DNA of 64,000 bases. Origin: Teretinema zuelzerae (lineage in GTDB: Bacteria; Spirochaetota; Spirochaetia; Treponematales; Treponemataceae). The stretch covers positions 620,001 through 684,000 of the forward strand of contig NZ_JAINWA010000003.1 in NCBI RefSeq assembly GCF_021021555.1. The letters are read 5' to 3'. Each line of letters starts with the position of its first letter. Positions within the stretch are counted from its first letter, which is position 1. The notes below the pieces were generated by a model. The model did not search any database, was not told the origin of the DNA, and worked only from the letters and a program-made list of their open reading frames with translations. Positions 1 to 7,461 of the stretch are shown piece after piece. Made by a program: the position numbers and the translations under genes.

Positions 1-1
1 C

Positions 2-1567
2 GACATCGCGGCGGATCTCTATCACGGCCTTTCCAAAGACGCGATGCGCTATTTCTATCTCAACCGTTCGGGAATCGCCCTGGACGAATCCCTTGCCGGA
101 GAGTGGGCCCACGGGCCCTGGTACGCCTCGGACGCGGAAACCAGGCCGTTCTCTGGGAAGGACTCGTTCGGAGTCGAATGGCCGGAGCGCGGCTATGTTT
201 TGAACGCCTCCAGGGGATGGTTCGACGCGGGAGACTACGGCAAGTACGTCGTGAACGGCGGAATCTCGGTCTGGACCCTTCTCAATATCTACGAACGCAA
301 TCCGAGTCAGTTCCCCGACGGATCGCTCGGAATTCCCGAGGCGGGAAACAAGATCCCGGACATCCTCGACGAAGCCCGATTCGAGATGGACTTCATGCTC
401 GGCATGCAGGTTCCCGAAGGCTATGATCAGGCGGGAATGGCGCACCACAAGCTCCATGAACCGGTGTGGTCGCCGATGCCGCACCGGCCGGCCGAACGGA
501 CGGACGACCGCTTCGCGTTCGCTCCCTCTACCGCGGCGACTCTCAACCTGGCCGCGAGCGCGGCGCAGATGGCCCGCCTGATTAAACCCTTCGACGACGC
601 CTATTCCGCGCGGTGCCTCGCCGCGGCAGAACGCGCCTGGAAGGCCGCGAAGGAAAACCCCGAGTTCAAATACGGCCGCATTCCGGGAAACGGCGGCGGC
701 AACTACGACGACTTCAATCTTGAAGACGAATACTACTGGGCGGCCGCCGAGCTGTTCATTACAACGGGAAGCGCCGTCTACAAGGACGAAATCGCGAAGG
801 CTCTCGGAAGCGACAAGATTCTCGCCGCTCCGATCGGTCCGAACGGACCGATGTACTGGGGCGGAGTCTCGACGCTCGGACACCTCTCGCTCGCCCTCAA
901 CGGCGATGCAATCGGCGAAGCGGAACGGGCAACAATCGGTTCGTTGATTATTAACGGAGCCGATCGGTATCTCGGACAAATCAGGGACGAAGGATACCTC
1001 GTTCCAATGTTCGAATACGAATGGGGCTCGTCTTCCAGCGTGCTTAATAAAATGATTCTCATGGCCTACGCCTACGACGCGACGGGGACGAAAGAGTATC
1101 TCGACGGATTCGCGATATCGATGGATTATCTTCTGGGGCGCAACGCCCTCTGCAAGAGCTTCGTCGCCGGCTACGGCAAAAATCCCGTCCATTATCCCCA
1201 TCACCGCTTCTGGGCGGACGATCCGGACTCAGGCTATCCGCCGCCCCCTCCGGGAGCGCTTTCAGGCGGTCCCAACGAAAAGGCCAACGACGACGCGACG
1301 TCCTTCATGGTCGCTAAAGTTGCACGATCCAAGCGCTACGCGGACGACATCCGATCCTTTTCGACCAACGAGGTCGCCATCAACTGGAACGCCCCGCTCG
1401 CCTGGGCCGCTTCCTATCTGGACGAACAATACAATCCGGCCTCCGGCATCAAACCTGCCGGCAAGAAAACCGCATTCCCGGCAGCCGGGGCGATCATCGG
1501 AATAATCGGAGCGCTTGCCGCGATCCTTCTCGCAGCCGCCGCCGTCGTTATAAAAAGAAAAAAATGA
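2..1567 (+). CDS. Glycoside hydrolase family 9 cellulase, 5'-truncated by window edge, C-terminal membrane anchor
   Basis: Endo- or exo-acting beta-1,4-glucanase of family GH9. The frame is open from base 2, so the true start lies upstream; the first ATG at 44 is internal, because the residues before it (YHGLSKDAMRYFY) are the usual lead-in from the N-terminal Ig-like domain. Catalytic landmarks are all present: the DAGD base motif (GWFDAGDYGKY), the HYPHHR substrate-site motif, and the general-acid glutamate in NEVAINWNAPLAW near the end. After the catalytic domain comes a short Pro/Ala linker, then a hydrophobic stretch of about 25 residues ending in KRKK. This looks like a tail anchor holding the enzyme on a membrane, unusual for GH9 enzymes, which are usually free or dockerin-linked. 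Family call is firm; the anchoring role is inferred. Confidence 0.93.
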   Translation, partial: DIAADLYHGLSKDAMRYFYLNRSGIALDESLAGEWAHGPWYASDAETRPFSGKDSFGVEWPERGYVLNASRGWFDAGDYGKYVVNGGISVWTLLNIYERNPSQFPDGSLGIPEAGNKIPDILDEARFEMDFMLGMQVPEGYDQAGMAHHKLHEPVWSPMPHRPAERTDDRFAFAPSTAATLNLAASAAQMARLIKPFDDAYSARCLAAAERAWKAAKENPEFKYGRIPGNGGGNYDDFNLEDEYYWAAAELFITTGSAVYKDEIAKALGSDKILAAPIGPNGPMYWGGVSTLGHLSLALNGDAIGEAERATIGSLIINGADRYLGQIRDEGYLVPMFEYEWGSSSSVLNKMILMAYAYDATGTKEYLDGFAISMDYLLGRNALCKSFVAGYGKNPVHYPHHRFWADDPDSGYPPPPPGALSGGPNEKANDDATSFMVAKVARSKRYADDIRSFSTNEVAINWNAPLAWAASYLDEQYNPASGIKPAGKKTAFPAAGAIIGIIGALAAILLAAAAVVIKRKK

Positions 1568-1573
1568 TTGAAA

Positions 1574-1598
1574 GCCCGGCGCCGTTATAGCGTCGGGC
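1574..1598 (+). terminator. Hairpin after GH9 gene
   Basis: A 9-bp stem (GCCCGGCGC / GCGTCGGGC, one G-T pair) with a 7-nt loop starts 7 bases after the GH9 stop codon. The following bases are only mildly T-rich, so it may be a weak or Rho-assisted terminator. It also lies just beyond the 3' end of the convergent methyltransferase gene. Confidence 0.5.
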
Positions 1599-1629
1599 GT
1601 ATCTCTGCGAATTTCTGATTCTACTGAGT

Positions 1630-2694
1630 TTATACCCTGAATTTAGACGAGTACACGAAAATTTCCTGGCGGTTGTGGGCCAGCTGGACGCACTGCAGAT
1701 TTTCGAAGCCGATCTGGCCGAGGCGCTTGAGAAAGAACGGGATATCGGAAGCGTATTTCCAGTCGTTCAGCTTCAGGGTCAAAAATCCGCGGCGGACGGC
1801 GAGTTTTTTTCCGTGAATATCGCGGAGCAGGCCGATCACGTGGGAAAGCTCGCCGAGCGCGTCCTTCGGGGGAATGCTCATGTCCATCACGATCCAGTCG
1901 GGATTAACGCCGGAAAGATCCGAAGCCTCGGCGTAGCGCGCGGGTTTACGGACGTGGCGGAAGCCCTTGCGCGCCGCGACCGATTCCGCCATGAACTGGG
2001 GATCTATCCCGATTACGCTGAAACCGCGGTCCAGAAGAGCAGTCGTCGCGCCGCCGGGCGCGCAGCCTATCTCCAGGGCCTGCCATCCGCTCTGTACGAC
2101 GGGATTGAAACGGAGAAGCGCTTCTTCGATCTTGAACCAGGCGCGCGAAGGCGAATGGGCCGGCAATTCAAGGGGCGGAATGTTTCCCGGAAAGGGCGAG
2201 AGACGGGCCGAATGCAGGTGGCGCCCCAAAAACACATGAAAATCGTCTATCCATATCAGATCGTAGACCCGGTCGCCGGGCGCAAGAGGTGCCGAAGGCG
2301 GAAGCTTGCAGCGGGACGCGAGAAAGGCTGAGACTTCCGCAATGGACCGGATTTTCTCGTCAACGGCGTATCCCTCGATTTCGTCTCCCGGAACGAAGCG
2401 GTCGCGGTCGAACGCGTGCACGGCAGCTCCTTCGGGAACGCGTGCGAGCAGGGCGGAGAGGGCGGCAGGGTAGCGAGTTTGATCGACCGCTTCCCCCCAC
2501 AGCCGGGCAAACACCGGCGCCGGCAGGACGAGGGCAGGAGATTCGGCCGCGGAGTCGGAAAGCTCCTCCTTAAAGGTAACGAAGCCCGGCCGGGAAAAGG
2601 CGAAGCGGAGGGAAGGATGAACTGAAAGAACCTCTGCTTTCAAAGCCTTCTCGGCTCCGATCTGGCAGGTGGAAAAATAAAAACGTGAATTCAT
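1630..2694 (-). CDS. RlmM-like rRNA 2'-O-methyltransferase (FtsJ/RrmJ fold)
   Basis: Predicted SAM-dependent ribose methyltransferase, 354 residues. The N-terminal 170 residues look like the THUMP-type RNA-binding region of RlmM (YgdE). The C-terminal half has the FtsJ SAM-binding motif (ALEIGCAPGGATTALLDRG), an acidic ribose-binding residue (VIGIDP), the DWIVMDM motif and a late lysine (LTLKLNDWK), consistent with a K-D-K-type catalytic set. RlmM methylates C2498 of 23S rRNA in E. coli; the same target here is inference. I chose ATG 2694 (MNSRFYF) over the upstream ATG at 2712 because a TATAGT box ends 6 nt before it. It is divergent from the esterase gene and convergent with the GH9 gene. 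Confidence 0.8.
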   Translation of the reverse strand: MNSRFYFSTCQIGAEKALKAEVLSVHPSLRFAFSRPGFVTFKEELSDSAAESPALVLPAPVFARLWGEAVDQTRYPAALSALLARVPEGAAVHAFDRDRFVPGDEIEGYAVDEKIRSIAEVSAFLASRCKLPPSAPLAPGDRVYDLIWIDDFHVFLGRHLHSARLSPFPGNIPPLELPAHSPSRAWFKIEEALLRFNPVVQSGWQALEIGCAPGGATTALLDRGFSVIGIDPQFMAESVAARKGFRHVRKPARYAEASDLSGVNPDWIVMDMSIPPKDALGELSHVIGLLRDIHGKKLAVRRGFLTLKLNDWKYASDIPFFLKRLGQIGFENLQCVQLAHNRQEIFVYSSKFRV

Positions 2695-2732
2695 AGCGCG
2701 ACTATACTCCACTCCGTGGTATCATTACCAGC
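2695..2732. promoter_or_regulatory. 38-bp divergent promoter region
   Basis: Only 38 bases separate two divergent start codons. On the minus strand TATAGT (2706-2701) is 6 nt from ATG 2694; on the plus strand TATCAT (2720-2725) is 7 nt from ATG 2733. Neither start has a convincing Shine-Dalgarno. Both transcripts would therefore begin at or within 1-2 nt of the start codon if these are the -10 boxes. Confidence 0.5.
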
Positions 2733-3545
2733 ATGAAAACACTCGACGCGCTTCTCAAAATCGGTTCTTCAAAAAAAATCGGATCCTCCGCGATACCGGA
2801 GTGTCTCCCCTTCTCCATCGATCCGCCGGGAGCGACCGAAGCAGTCCTCCTCCTCCACGGCTTCACCGGAAACCCCGCAGAGCTGCGGGCGATCGGAAAC
2901 GCCCTCGCGGACGCCGGATACGCTGTACACGCGCCCCGGTATCCGGGCCACGGCTCGAACCGCGCGGACTTCCTCGGGACCAAGGCCGCCGACTGGGTGC
3001 GCCGCGCCTTCGACGCCAGAATGGAACTCGGAGCGAAGTATAAAACGGTGCATGTCGCGGGCCACTCGATGGGCGGGGTCATCGCCTCGGTCGTCGCCTC
3101 CGCCTTTGAAACGCCGCGGCTCATCCTGTTGGCGCCGGCCTTCGTGCTCGGCATCAAGGGAACGAAACTCACCCCATTCATCGCGCCCTTTAAAAAGGTG
3201 GGAATTCAAAACCGCCCGCCGTCGCCTGCGGACAAGGATCATCCCGTCCGCTCGGTTCTCCACCGCGAATACTGGATGGACGACATGATCGGCCCGAGCG
3301 CGGAACTTCTGGAACTGTCGAAAAAAGCGAAAAAAAATCTTGAACGCATCGAATCGAAGGTGCTCGCTATTCTCGGCTCGAACGACGCGACGGTGCCCCT
3401 GCCCGTACAGGACGTGCTCAAGGATAAGCTGATTTCAGCCGCATCGCTCGACATCAAAGTGATCGAAGGAGCCGGCCACCTCTTCCCCTTCGACGAAAGC
3501 GCCGCCGAAACGGCTTCCATCGCGGTCAAGTGGCTAAAGAGCTGA
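2733..3545 (+). CDS. Alpha/beta hydrolase, carboxylesterase or monoacylglycerol lipase-like
   Basis: Predicted cytoplasmic serine esterase of 270 residues. The oxyanion-hole motif is HGFTGNP, the nucleophile elbow is GHSMGG, the acid is the aspartate in GSNDATVPLP, and the base is the histidine in GAGHLFPFD; order and spacing fit the Est30 / monoglyceride lipase group. No signal peptide is visible. The segment between the nucleophile and the acid is Lys-rich and presumably forms the cap. Substrate cannot be read from sequence. The gene is monocistronic, divergent from the RlmM-like gene and convergent with dus, with a dispersed repeat element between the two 3' ends. Confidence 0.85.
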   Translation: MKTLDALLKIGSSKKIGSSAIPECLPFSIDPPGATEAVLLLHGFTGNPAELRAIGNALADAGYAVHAPRYPGHGSNRADFLGTKAADWVRRAFDARMELGAKYKTVHVAGHSMGGVIASVVASAFETPRLILLAPAFVLGIKGTKLTPFIAPFKKVGIQNRPPSPADKDHPVRSVLHREYWMDDMIGPSAELLELSKKAKKNLERIESKVLAILGSNDATVPLPVQDVLKDKLISAASLDIKVIEGAGHLFPFDESAAETASIAVKWLKS

Positions 3546-3557
3546 TGAGTCTTTAAA

Positions 3558-3639
3558 ATCGAGGCAGGGAGCCGGACGGAGGGCGAAAGGGCTCCGCGCG
3601 GAGCCCCCGCGTTCGAAAGAAATATCAGGGGTCGATCTT
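3558..3639 (+). repeat. Dispersed GC-rich element, copy A
   Basis: About 82 bp between the convergent esterase and dus genes. It begins ATCGAGGCAGG, contains a perfect 18-nt palindrome (GGGCTCCGC/GCGGAGCCC, 3589-3606) followed by CCCGCG, and ends CAGGGG..GATCTT inside the last codons of dus. The same start, GGAGCCCCCG core and end recur at 17012, 36460 and 58066. The palindrome would form a hairpin in either transcript and may serve as a bidirectional terminator. Confidence 0.7.
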
Positions 3640-4584
3640 CGTTCCGGCGAACAGGGCTTCCACCGCGGCAAGGTAGGCCTCGGGCGTTTTCGCCTTGAGG
3701 ATTCCCGGAGGAGCCGCGCCTCCGCGGGGCGCTCCCGAATAGCCGAAGGAGTGGCCCAGATAGCTCCAGATTTCCTTCATTTTGTCCAAGAGGTGTCCCG
3801 GGCCGTAGAGATCGCGCCGATACCTGGCGTAGAGCCCTTCGTGATAGGCGCGGAGCTTGGCGAGCTCGTCCTTCGGGCGGGAGCCCGTTTTTATCTGCTC
3901 GGGTAAAAATGGATCCATGAGCGCCCCGCGTCCGATCATCCACGAATCTATTGAAGGAAAACGAGAGCGGAGAGACAGAAATCGTTCGTAGTCGAAAATG
4001 TCGCCGTTGTAGACGGTTTCGTGCGCGCACAGCTCCAGAGCCTCCGCGAAGCCGTCGAGGTCCACCGTTCCGCGGTACATCTGCTTACCGACCCGCGGAT
4101 GAACGATGACGCGGGAAAGCGGGTAGTCGTTCAGCACCGGAAAGAGGGCTCTCATGTCGCGCTTGTCCTCGAGTCCGAGCCTGATTTTCACCGAAAGCTT
4201 GAACGTCCCTGCGGAACACAGCACGTCCAGGATTGAACGAACAGCGGAGGGATCGGCAAGCAAACCCGAACCCCTGCCCTTCTTGGCGACCATCGAGTAG
4301 GGGCAGCCCATGTTGAGGTTGATCTCGTCGTAGCCGAGCTCGACGATGCGCGCGGCGCATTCAAGGAGGGCGTCCCGGGAGCCGGCGAGTATCTGTGGCT
4401 CGACTGGAACGCCGGACTGGGCGTCCGGCGCGATGTCCCGGAAATGCTTCGCCTCCGGGCGCGAAGCCGCGGCGGCCGGAATAAAGGGCGCGATCGCCCG
4501 GTCGAAACCCGTAAAATGCGAAAACCATTCGTTCCGCACGGTTTTGTTCGTAACCCCGTGAAGGGGAGCTAAATACAATGTCAT
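3625..4584 (-). CDS. dus: tRNA-dihydrouridine synthase family protein
   Basis: Flavin-dependent reductase that converts uridine to dihydrouridine in tRNA D-loops or adjacent positions. The Dus TIM-barrel landmarks are present in order: YLAPLHGVTN at the N-terminus, NLNMGCP with the catalytic cysteine near residue 97, KIRLGLED, the VIVHPR phosphate/FMN segment, YNGDIFDYE, and the FMN-binding IGRGALMDPF. Length (319 residues) is normal. Which Dus subfamily, and hence which uridine, cannot be decided here. The last codons overlap the repeat element described at 3558. It reads divergently from the small ParB-like gene. Confidence 0.93.
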   Translation of the reverse strand: MTLYLAPLHGVTNKTVRNEWFSHFTGFDRAIAPFIPAAAASRPEAKHFRDIAPDAQSGVPVEPQILAGSRDALLECAARIVELGYDEINLNMGCPYSMVAKKGRGSGLLADPSAVRSILDVLCSAGTFKLSVKIRLGLEDKRDMRALFPVLNDYPLSRVIVHPRVGKQMYRGTVDLDGFAEALELCAHETVYNGDIFDYERFLSLRSRFPSIDSWMIGRGALMDPFLPEQIKTGSRPKDELAKLRAYHEGLYARYRRDLYGPGHLLDKMKEIWSYLGHSFGYSGAPRGGAAPPGILKAKTPEAYLAAVEALFAGTKIDP

Positions 4585-4610
4585 ACGAAAAATGAGTGTA
4601 TACTAATTGC

Positions 4611-5024
4611 ATGAGTATGACGATAGAACAAAACATTCAGGATTTTCTGCGCGGAGAGGGAAACAACTCAGGTCTCGCGGACGGGTTGTTGATCGAAGAA
4701 CGGATCTATCACGGACCGCTCATCCTGAACGCCGATCGGCTGGAGCGATGCACGGGGCCGGAGCCGCACATGCGGTATCGGACGGACGCGGAAAACTTTG
4801 AAAGGCGGGTCGCGGGAATCATGGACCGCGTGCGGAACGGGGGGAACCTCTTTCCGCTTTTGGTCAATTACGAGCGCGGCCGCTTCACGATCAACGACGG
4901 GAATCACCGGCTCGAGGCCTATGCGCGGATGGGAATACAAAAAATCGAGGCGATAGTCTGGATCACCGCCTCGGACGAAGCCTCCCGTTCCGCCTGGGAA
5001 GCGGAGACCGCAGCCTTTCTGTGA
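4611..5024 (+). CDS. Small ParB-like-nuclease-fold protein
   Basis: A 137-residue protein whose second half (NYERGRFTINDGNHRLEAY followed by ARMGI) carries the NDGNHRLEA motif typical of ParB/sulfiredoxin-like domains, where this loop binds nucleotide or phosphate. No HTH or C-terminal ParB dimerisation domain follows, so it is not a chromosome-partition ParB; such stand-alone domains are widespread and mostly uncharacterised. The start is taken as ATG 4611 (alternative 4617). A TATACT box at 4598-4603 ends 7 nt upstream and there is no Shine-Dalgarno, so the mRNA may be leaderless. Confidence 0.65.
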   Translation: MSMTIEQNIQDFLRGEGNNSGLADGLLIEERIYHGPLILNADRLERCTGPEPHMRYRTDAENFERRVAGIMDRVRNGGNLFPLLVNYERGRFTINDGNHRLEAYARMGIQKIEAIVWITASDEASRSAWEAETAAFL

Positions 5025-5069
5025 AGGCGTTCACACGTGAGCTTCACACTCCGGACGGGTTGCGGGGAC

Positions 5070-5111
5070 TATGCTTTAGGCAAGAGAAGGACGATCCTGT
5101 ATGAAGGATCG
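5070..5111 (+). promoter_or_regulatory. Leader with hairpin before FliM-like gene
   Basis: The leader contains a perfect 7-bp hairpin (CGATCCT, 6-nt loop, AGGATCG; 5092-5111), 8 bases ahead of the AAGGAG Shine-Dalgarno of the 5132 gene. A possible -10 (TATGCT) sits at 5070-5075. Function unknown; it could protect the mRNA 5' end or end transcription early. Confidence 0.35.
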
Positions 5112-5131
5112 CCCTTCCCGAAGGAGCGGCT

Positions 5132-6619
5132 ATGAAAACCATGATTGATTCGATCGATGGAGAGCTCTGCCTCGAGGCAGGCTCGGGATGGATGAGCAGG
5201 TTCGAAGCGTCTCAGCTTGCATCGGGCGACGTGGTGCTGTGCGACAATCTCGCCGGACAGGCGATGACGCTCAGCTTCAACGGGTCTTTTTTCGCCCAGG
5301 CGGATCTGGTGATTGCAGATCTGGCGGTAGCTGATCCGGCGGCGGCTGATCCGGCGGTAGCTGATCCGGCGGCGGCTGATCCGGCGGTAGCTGATCCGGC
5401 GGCGGAACCCGGCGGAAGCCGAAACGCGAATAAAAAGGCGGTGTGCGCCGCGCGCATCAGAAGCTTGACGCCGAACGCTTGGAGCGCGCCGGTTCCCGAC
5501 CGCGGAAGCGAGGCCTGCGAACTTGTGCCGTTTACGATACGGCTCGCCTGCGCGCGCTACGCGCTGAAAAGCCTCGAGGGCTCAGGAGAGGCGACACTGG
5601 TGCACATGAACACGGCGTACACGGAAGAAGGAAACGCGCGGCTCTATATTGCCGGCTTTCCGGCTGCCCGGGGAACGCTGGTCGTGAGGGATGAAAACTG
5701 GGGAATCAGGATAGACGAAGCCGAAGGAAGTCTCGCGGCGGGAAGCGAAATCCGGACGACCTCGGCCTATCTCCGCGCCGGAGGCGAGGCGCAAAAGGCG
5801 AAAACCTACGACGCCCGCAGGCCCGACTTCGTGACCAAGCCGATGCTGGATCTGTTTTCTGCTGTCCACGAGGAATTCGCGCGGTCGCTCCGGGCGGTGT
5901 ACCCGGCGGCGAAATCAGTCCGGCTGGTCTCGACCGACCAGCTCGCCTTTTACGAATGGGTTGAACCGAAATCCGGCGCAGAACAGGCGGTCAGCATGCT
6001 TTCGATGCGCCCGACCGGCCGGACGGCTCAAAACGAGGCGGCAGGAGAGCTTCCCGCGAAACTCTGCGTGAATCCCGAAATTCGTGCGATTTCGCGCGAT
6101 ACGGGCGATTGCGCGGACTGCGGGCCGGAAGCGGCGCTTCCGCTGTTCGACGACGCCTTCGAAGCCGATTACCGCGCCTGGTGGCGGAACCGCTCGCCGG
6201 GAGAAGACGGCTGCTTCTGCCTCTTGAGCTCAGGTCACGCGCTCGCGCGGATCTTCCCGGACGCCGAGGACCGCCAGCAGTTCGCCGCCTGCCTGCGCAA
6301 CGGCTGGAAGAGATGCCTCGACGCGCGCTTCGCGGAACTCCGGGAATTCCCGGCCGCCGGCGCGTCAAACAATGAGGGAAAAAGCGCGACAGACAAATCG
6401 GCCGCCGGCGCGACAGACAAGTCGACCGCCGGCGCGATAGACAAGTCGACCGCCGGCGCGCCTGGATGGAAAAAAGAAGACCTCTACGAAGTTCTCGATG
6501 CATGGGCGATGATTCTGACGGCGGTATTCGCCGTGGCGACAGATACCGGGGAGGAAACGTTCGAGCTGGCCTATCCGCTTTCCGCCCTCCAGTCTCTGTG
6601 CCCGCGGTTCAGGGCTTAG
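5132..6619 (+). CDS. FliM/FliN-like protein with apparent SpoA-SpoA-FliM(middle) order and two repeat expansions
   Basis: A 495-residue protein. Residues about 20-62 (LASGDVVLCDNL, FNGSFFAQADLVI) and 135-195 (ARLYIAGFPAARGTLVV, ENWGIRI) look like two SpoA/FliN C-terminal domains. Residues about 236-495 resemble the FliM middle (CheC-like) domain: MLDLFSAVHEEFARSL, RLVSTDQLAFYEW, a helix AWAMILTAVFAV and FELAYPLSALQSL. Canonical FliM has the middle domain before SpoA, so the order looks permuted. The first SpoA-like domain is split by an Asp-Pro-Ala repeat (residues 62-95), and a second low-complexity repeat lies near residues 410-445. Start is supported by AAGGAG. It is followed 14 bp later by a Crp-type regulator. 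The domain reading is from motif recall, not a search; it may be a divergent switch component or a type III-like C-ring protein. Confidence 0.55.
   Translation: MKTMIDSIDGELCLEAGSGWMSRFEASQLASGDVVLCDNLAGQAMTLSFNGSFFAQADLVIADLAVADPAAADPAVADPAAADPAVADPAAEPGGSRNANKKAVCAARIRSLTPNAWSAPVPDRGSEACELVPFTIRLACARYALKSLEGSGEATLVHMNTAYTEEGNARLYIAGFPAARGTLVVRDENWGIRIDEAEGSLAAGSEIRTTSAYLRAGGEAQKAKTYDARRPDFVTKPMLDLFSAVHEEFARSLRAVYPAAKSVRLVSTDQLAFYEWVEPKSGAEQAVSMLSMRPTGRTAQNEAAGELPAKLCVNPEIRAISRDTGDCADCGPEAALPLFDDAFEADYRAWWRNRSPGEDGCFCLLSSGHALARIFPDAEDRQQFAACLRNGWKRCLDARFAELREFPAAGASNNEGKSATDKSAAGATDKSTAGAIDKSTAGAPGWKKEDLYEVLDAWAMILTAVFAVATDTGEETFELAYPLSALQSLCPRFRA
5316..5408 (+). repeat. In-frame tandem repeat, Asp-Pro-Ala type
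   Basis: A 30-bp unit (core CTGATCCGGCGGTAGCTGAT) repeated about three times inside the FliM-like gene, encoding alternating VADPA and AADPA pentapeptides. The repeat length is a multiple of three, so copy-number change would not break the frame. Confidence 0.85.
6361..6462 (+). repeat. In-frame tandem repeat, Asp-Lys-Ser-Ala-Gly type
   Basis: Three to four copies of a 24-bp unit (GCGACAGACAAGTCGACCGC and variants) encoding ATDKSTAG-like octapeptides within the C-terminal part of the FliM-like gene. It behaves as a flexible linker insertion between two predicted helices. Confidence 0.75.
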
Positions 6620-6633
6620 CAGTGGAGCGGTTC

Positions 6634-7290
6634 ATGACGGACGGCGAAATTCTGGAGCTCGCTGCTTCGCTGTACGGCGAAGCGGTGCCGGGAAAAGAAC
6701 TCCTGCGCTGCGGAACGCCCAAGACGCACCGGGCGGGGCGCGTGCTCGCCTGCCAGGGCGACGAGGCGACTGAAGCCCACCTTGTGCTCGCCGGCAGGTT
6801 CTTCTGCCGGAAATACCGCACGGACGACAGCCTCATCCCCCTGCCGGCGCTCGAGCGGGGCGCCTGGTGCGGAGCCGCGGAATGCGCGGACGGAGGAGCC
6901 TACCTCTACGAAGCGATCGCGGCGGAGGAAAGCGTGACGCTCTGTTTCGCGCGGCCCAACTTCGCCCTCTTGCGGCGGAGATGCCCGCTCTTTGATTCTG
7001 TCGCGTTGATTCCGTCCCTTTCGCAGGAGCTCAGGCGCCTGCATTCCCGCCTCGCGGACTCAAGCCCTCTCGACCGCCTTGTGAGCTACCTGTTAGCCCA
7101 GCGGCGGAGCATCGGAGGCGTGGAAAAGCAGCGGGTTTCGATTACGCAGGCGGAGCTCGGGGCTGCTATCGGCTGCACCCGGGAGACGGTAAACAAGTAC
7201 CTGGGGCTGCTCGCCGGGCGGGGACTGATCGAACTGGAGCGGAGCTCCGTCGTCGTGCCGAGCTGGGAAAAACTGGCGGATTACCAGTAG
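6634..7290 (+). CDS. Crp/Fnr-family transcriptional regulator
   Basis: A 218-residue regulator. Residues about 10-110 form a divergent cyclic-nucleotide-binding-type beta barrel (RVLACQGDEATEAHLVLAGRFF); it lacks an obvious intact phosphate-binding cassette, and no Fnr-type cysteine cluster is visible, so the ligand is unknown. Residues about 150-215 are a Crp-type winged helix with recognition segment QAELGAAIGCTRETVNKYL. ATG 6634 is preceded by GGAG at good spacing and lies 14 bp after the FliM-like stop codon, so the two genes are probably co-transcribed. Its regulon cannot be read from the window. Confidence 0.85.
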   Translation: MTDGEILELAASLYGEAVPGKELLRCGTPKTHRAGRVLACQGDEATEAHLVLAGRFFCRKYRTDDSLIPLPALERGAWCGAAECADGGAYLYEAIAAEESVTLCFARPNFALLRRRCPLFDSVALIPSLSQELRRLHSRLADSSPLDRLVSYLLAQRRSIGGVEKQRVSITQAELGAAIGCTRETVNKYLGLLAGRGLIELERSSVVVPSWEKLADYQ

Positions 7291-7315
7291 AAAAGTGGAA
7301 GAGCTTTCTTTCTTC

Positions 7316-7452
7316 GGGCCAGGGATAGAAGCAGAGACCCCGCAGCGCGGTAGTTCCGCGCGAGGAGTCGCCGCGGATAGCCCGGCGACGAAGGGCCGAT
7401 GCGGCTGCGCGGAGCGCAGGCGCGGCGGAACTTCGGCGGGACCCCTGATCTT
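7316..7452. other. Structured GC-rich intergenic element between convergent genes
   Basis: The 171 bp between the Crp-type gene and bipA hold no gene but two clear hairpins: GCGCGG-TAGTT-CCGCGC, and CTGCGC-GGA-GCGCAG. The second is nested in a longer interrupted stem closed by GAAG/CTTC. The right end (ACCCCTGATCTT) resembles the edge of the dispersed elements at 3558 and 58066. Likely a dispersed repeat that also works as a transcription barrier between convergent genes. Confidence 0.5.
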
Positions 7453-7461
7453 GATGGTATA

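Noticed and set aside
1675-2331. 218-codon plus-strand frame opposite the RlmM-like gene
   Set aside because: Shadow of the methyltransferase; no start signal and no recognisable domain.
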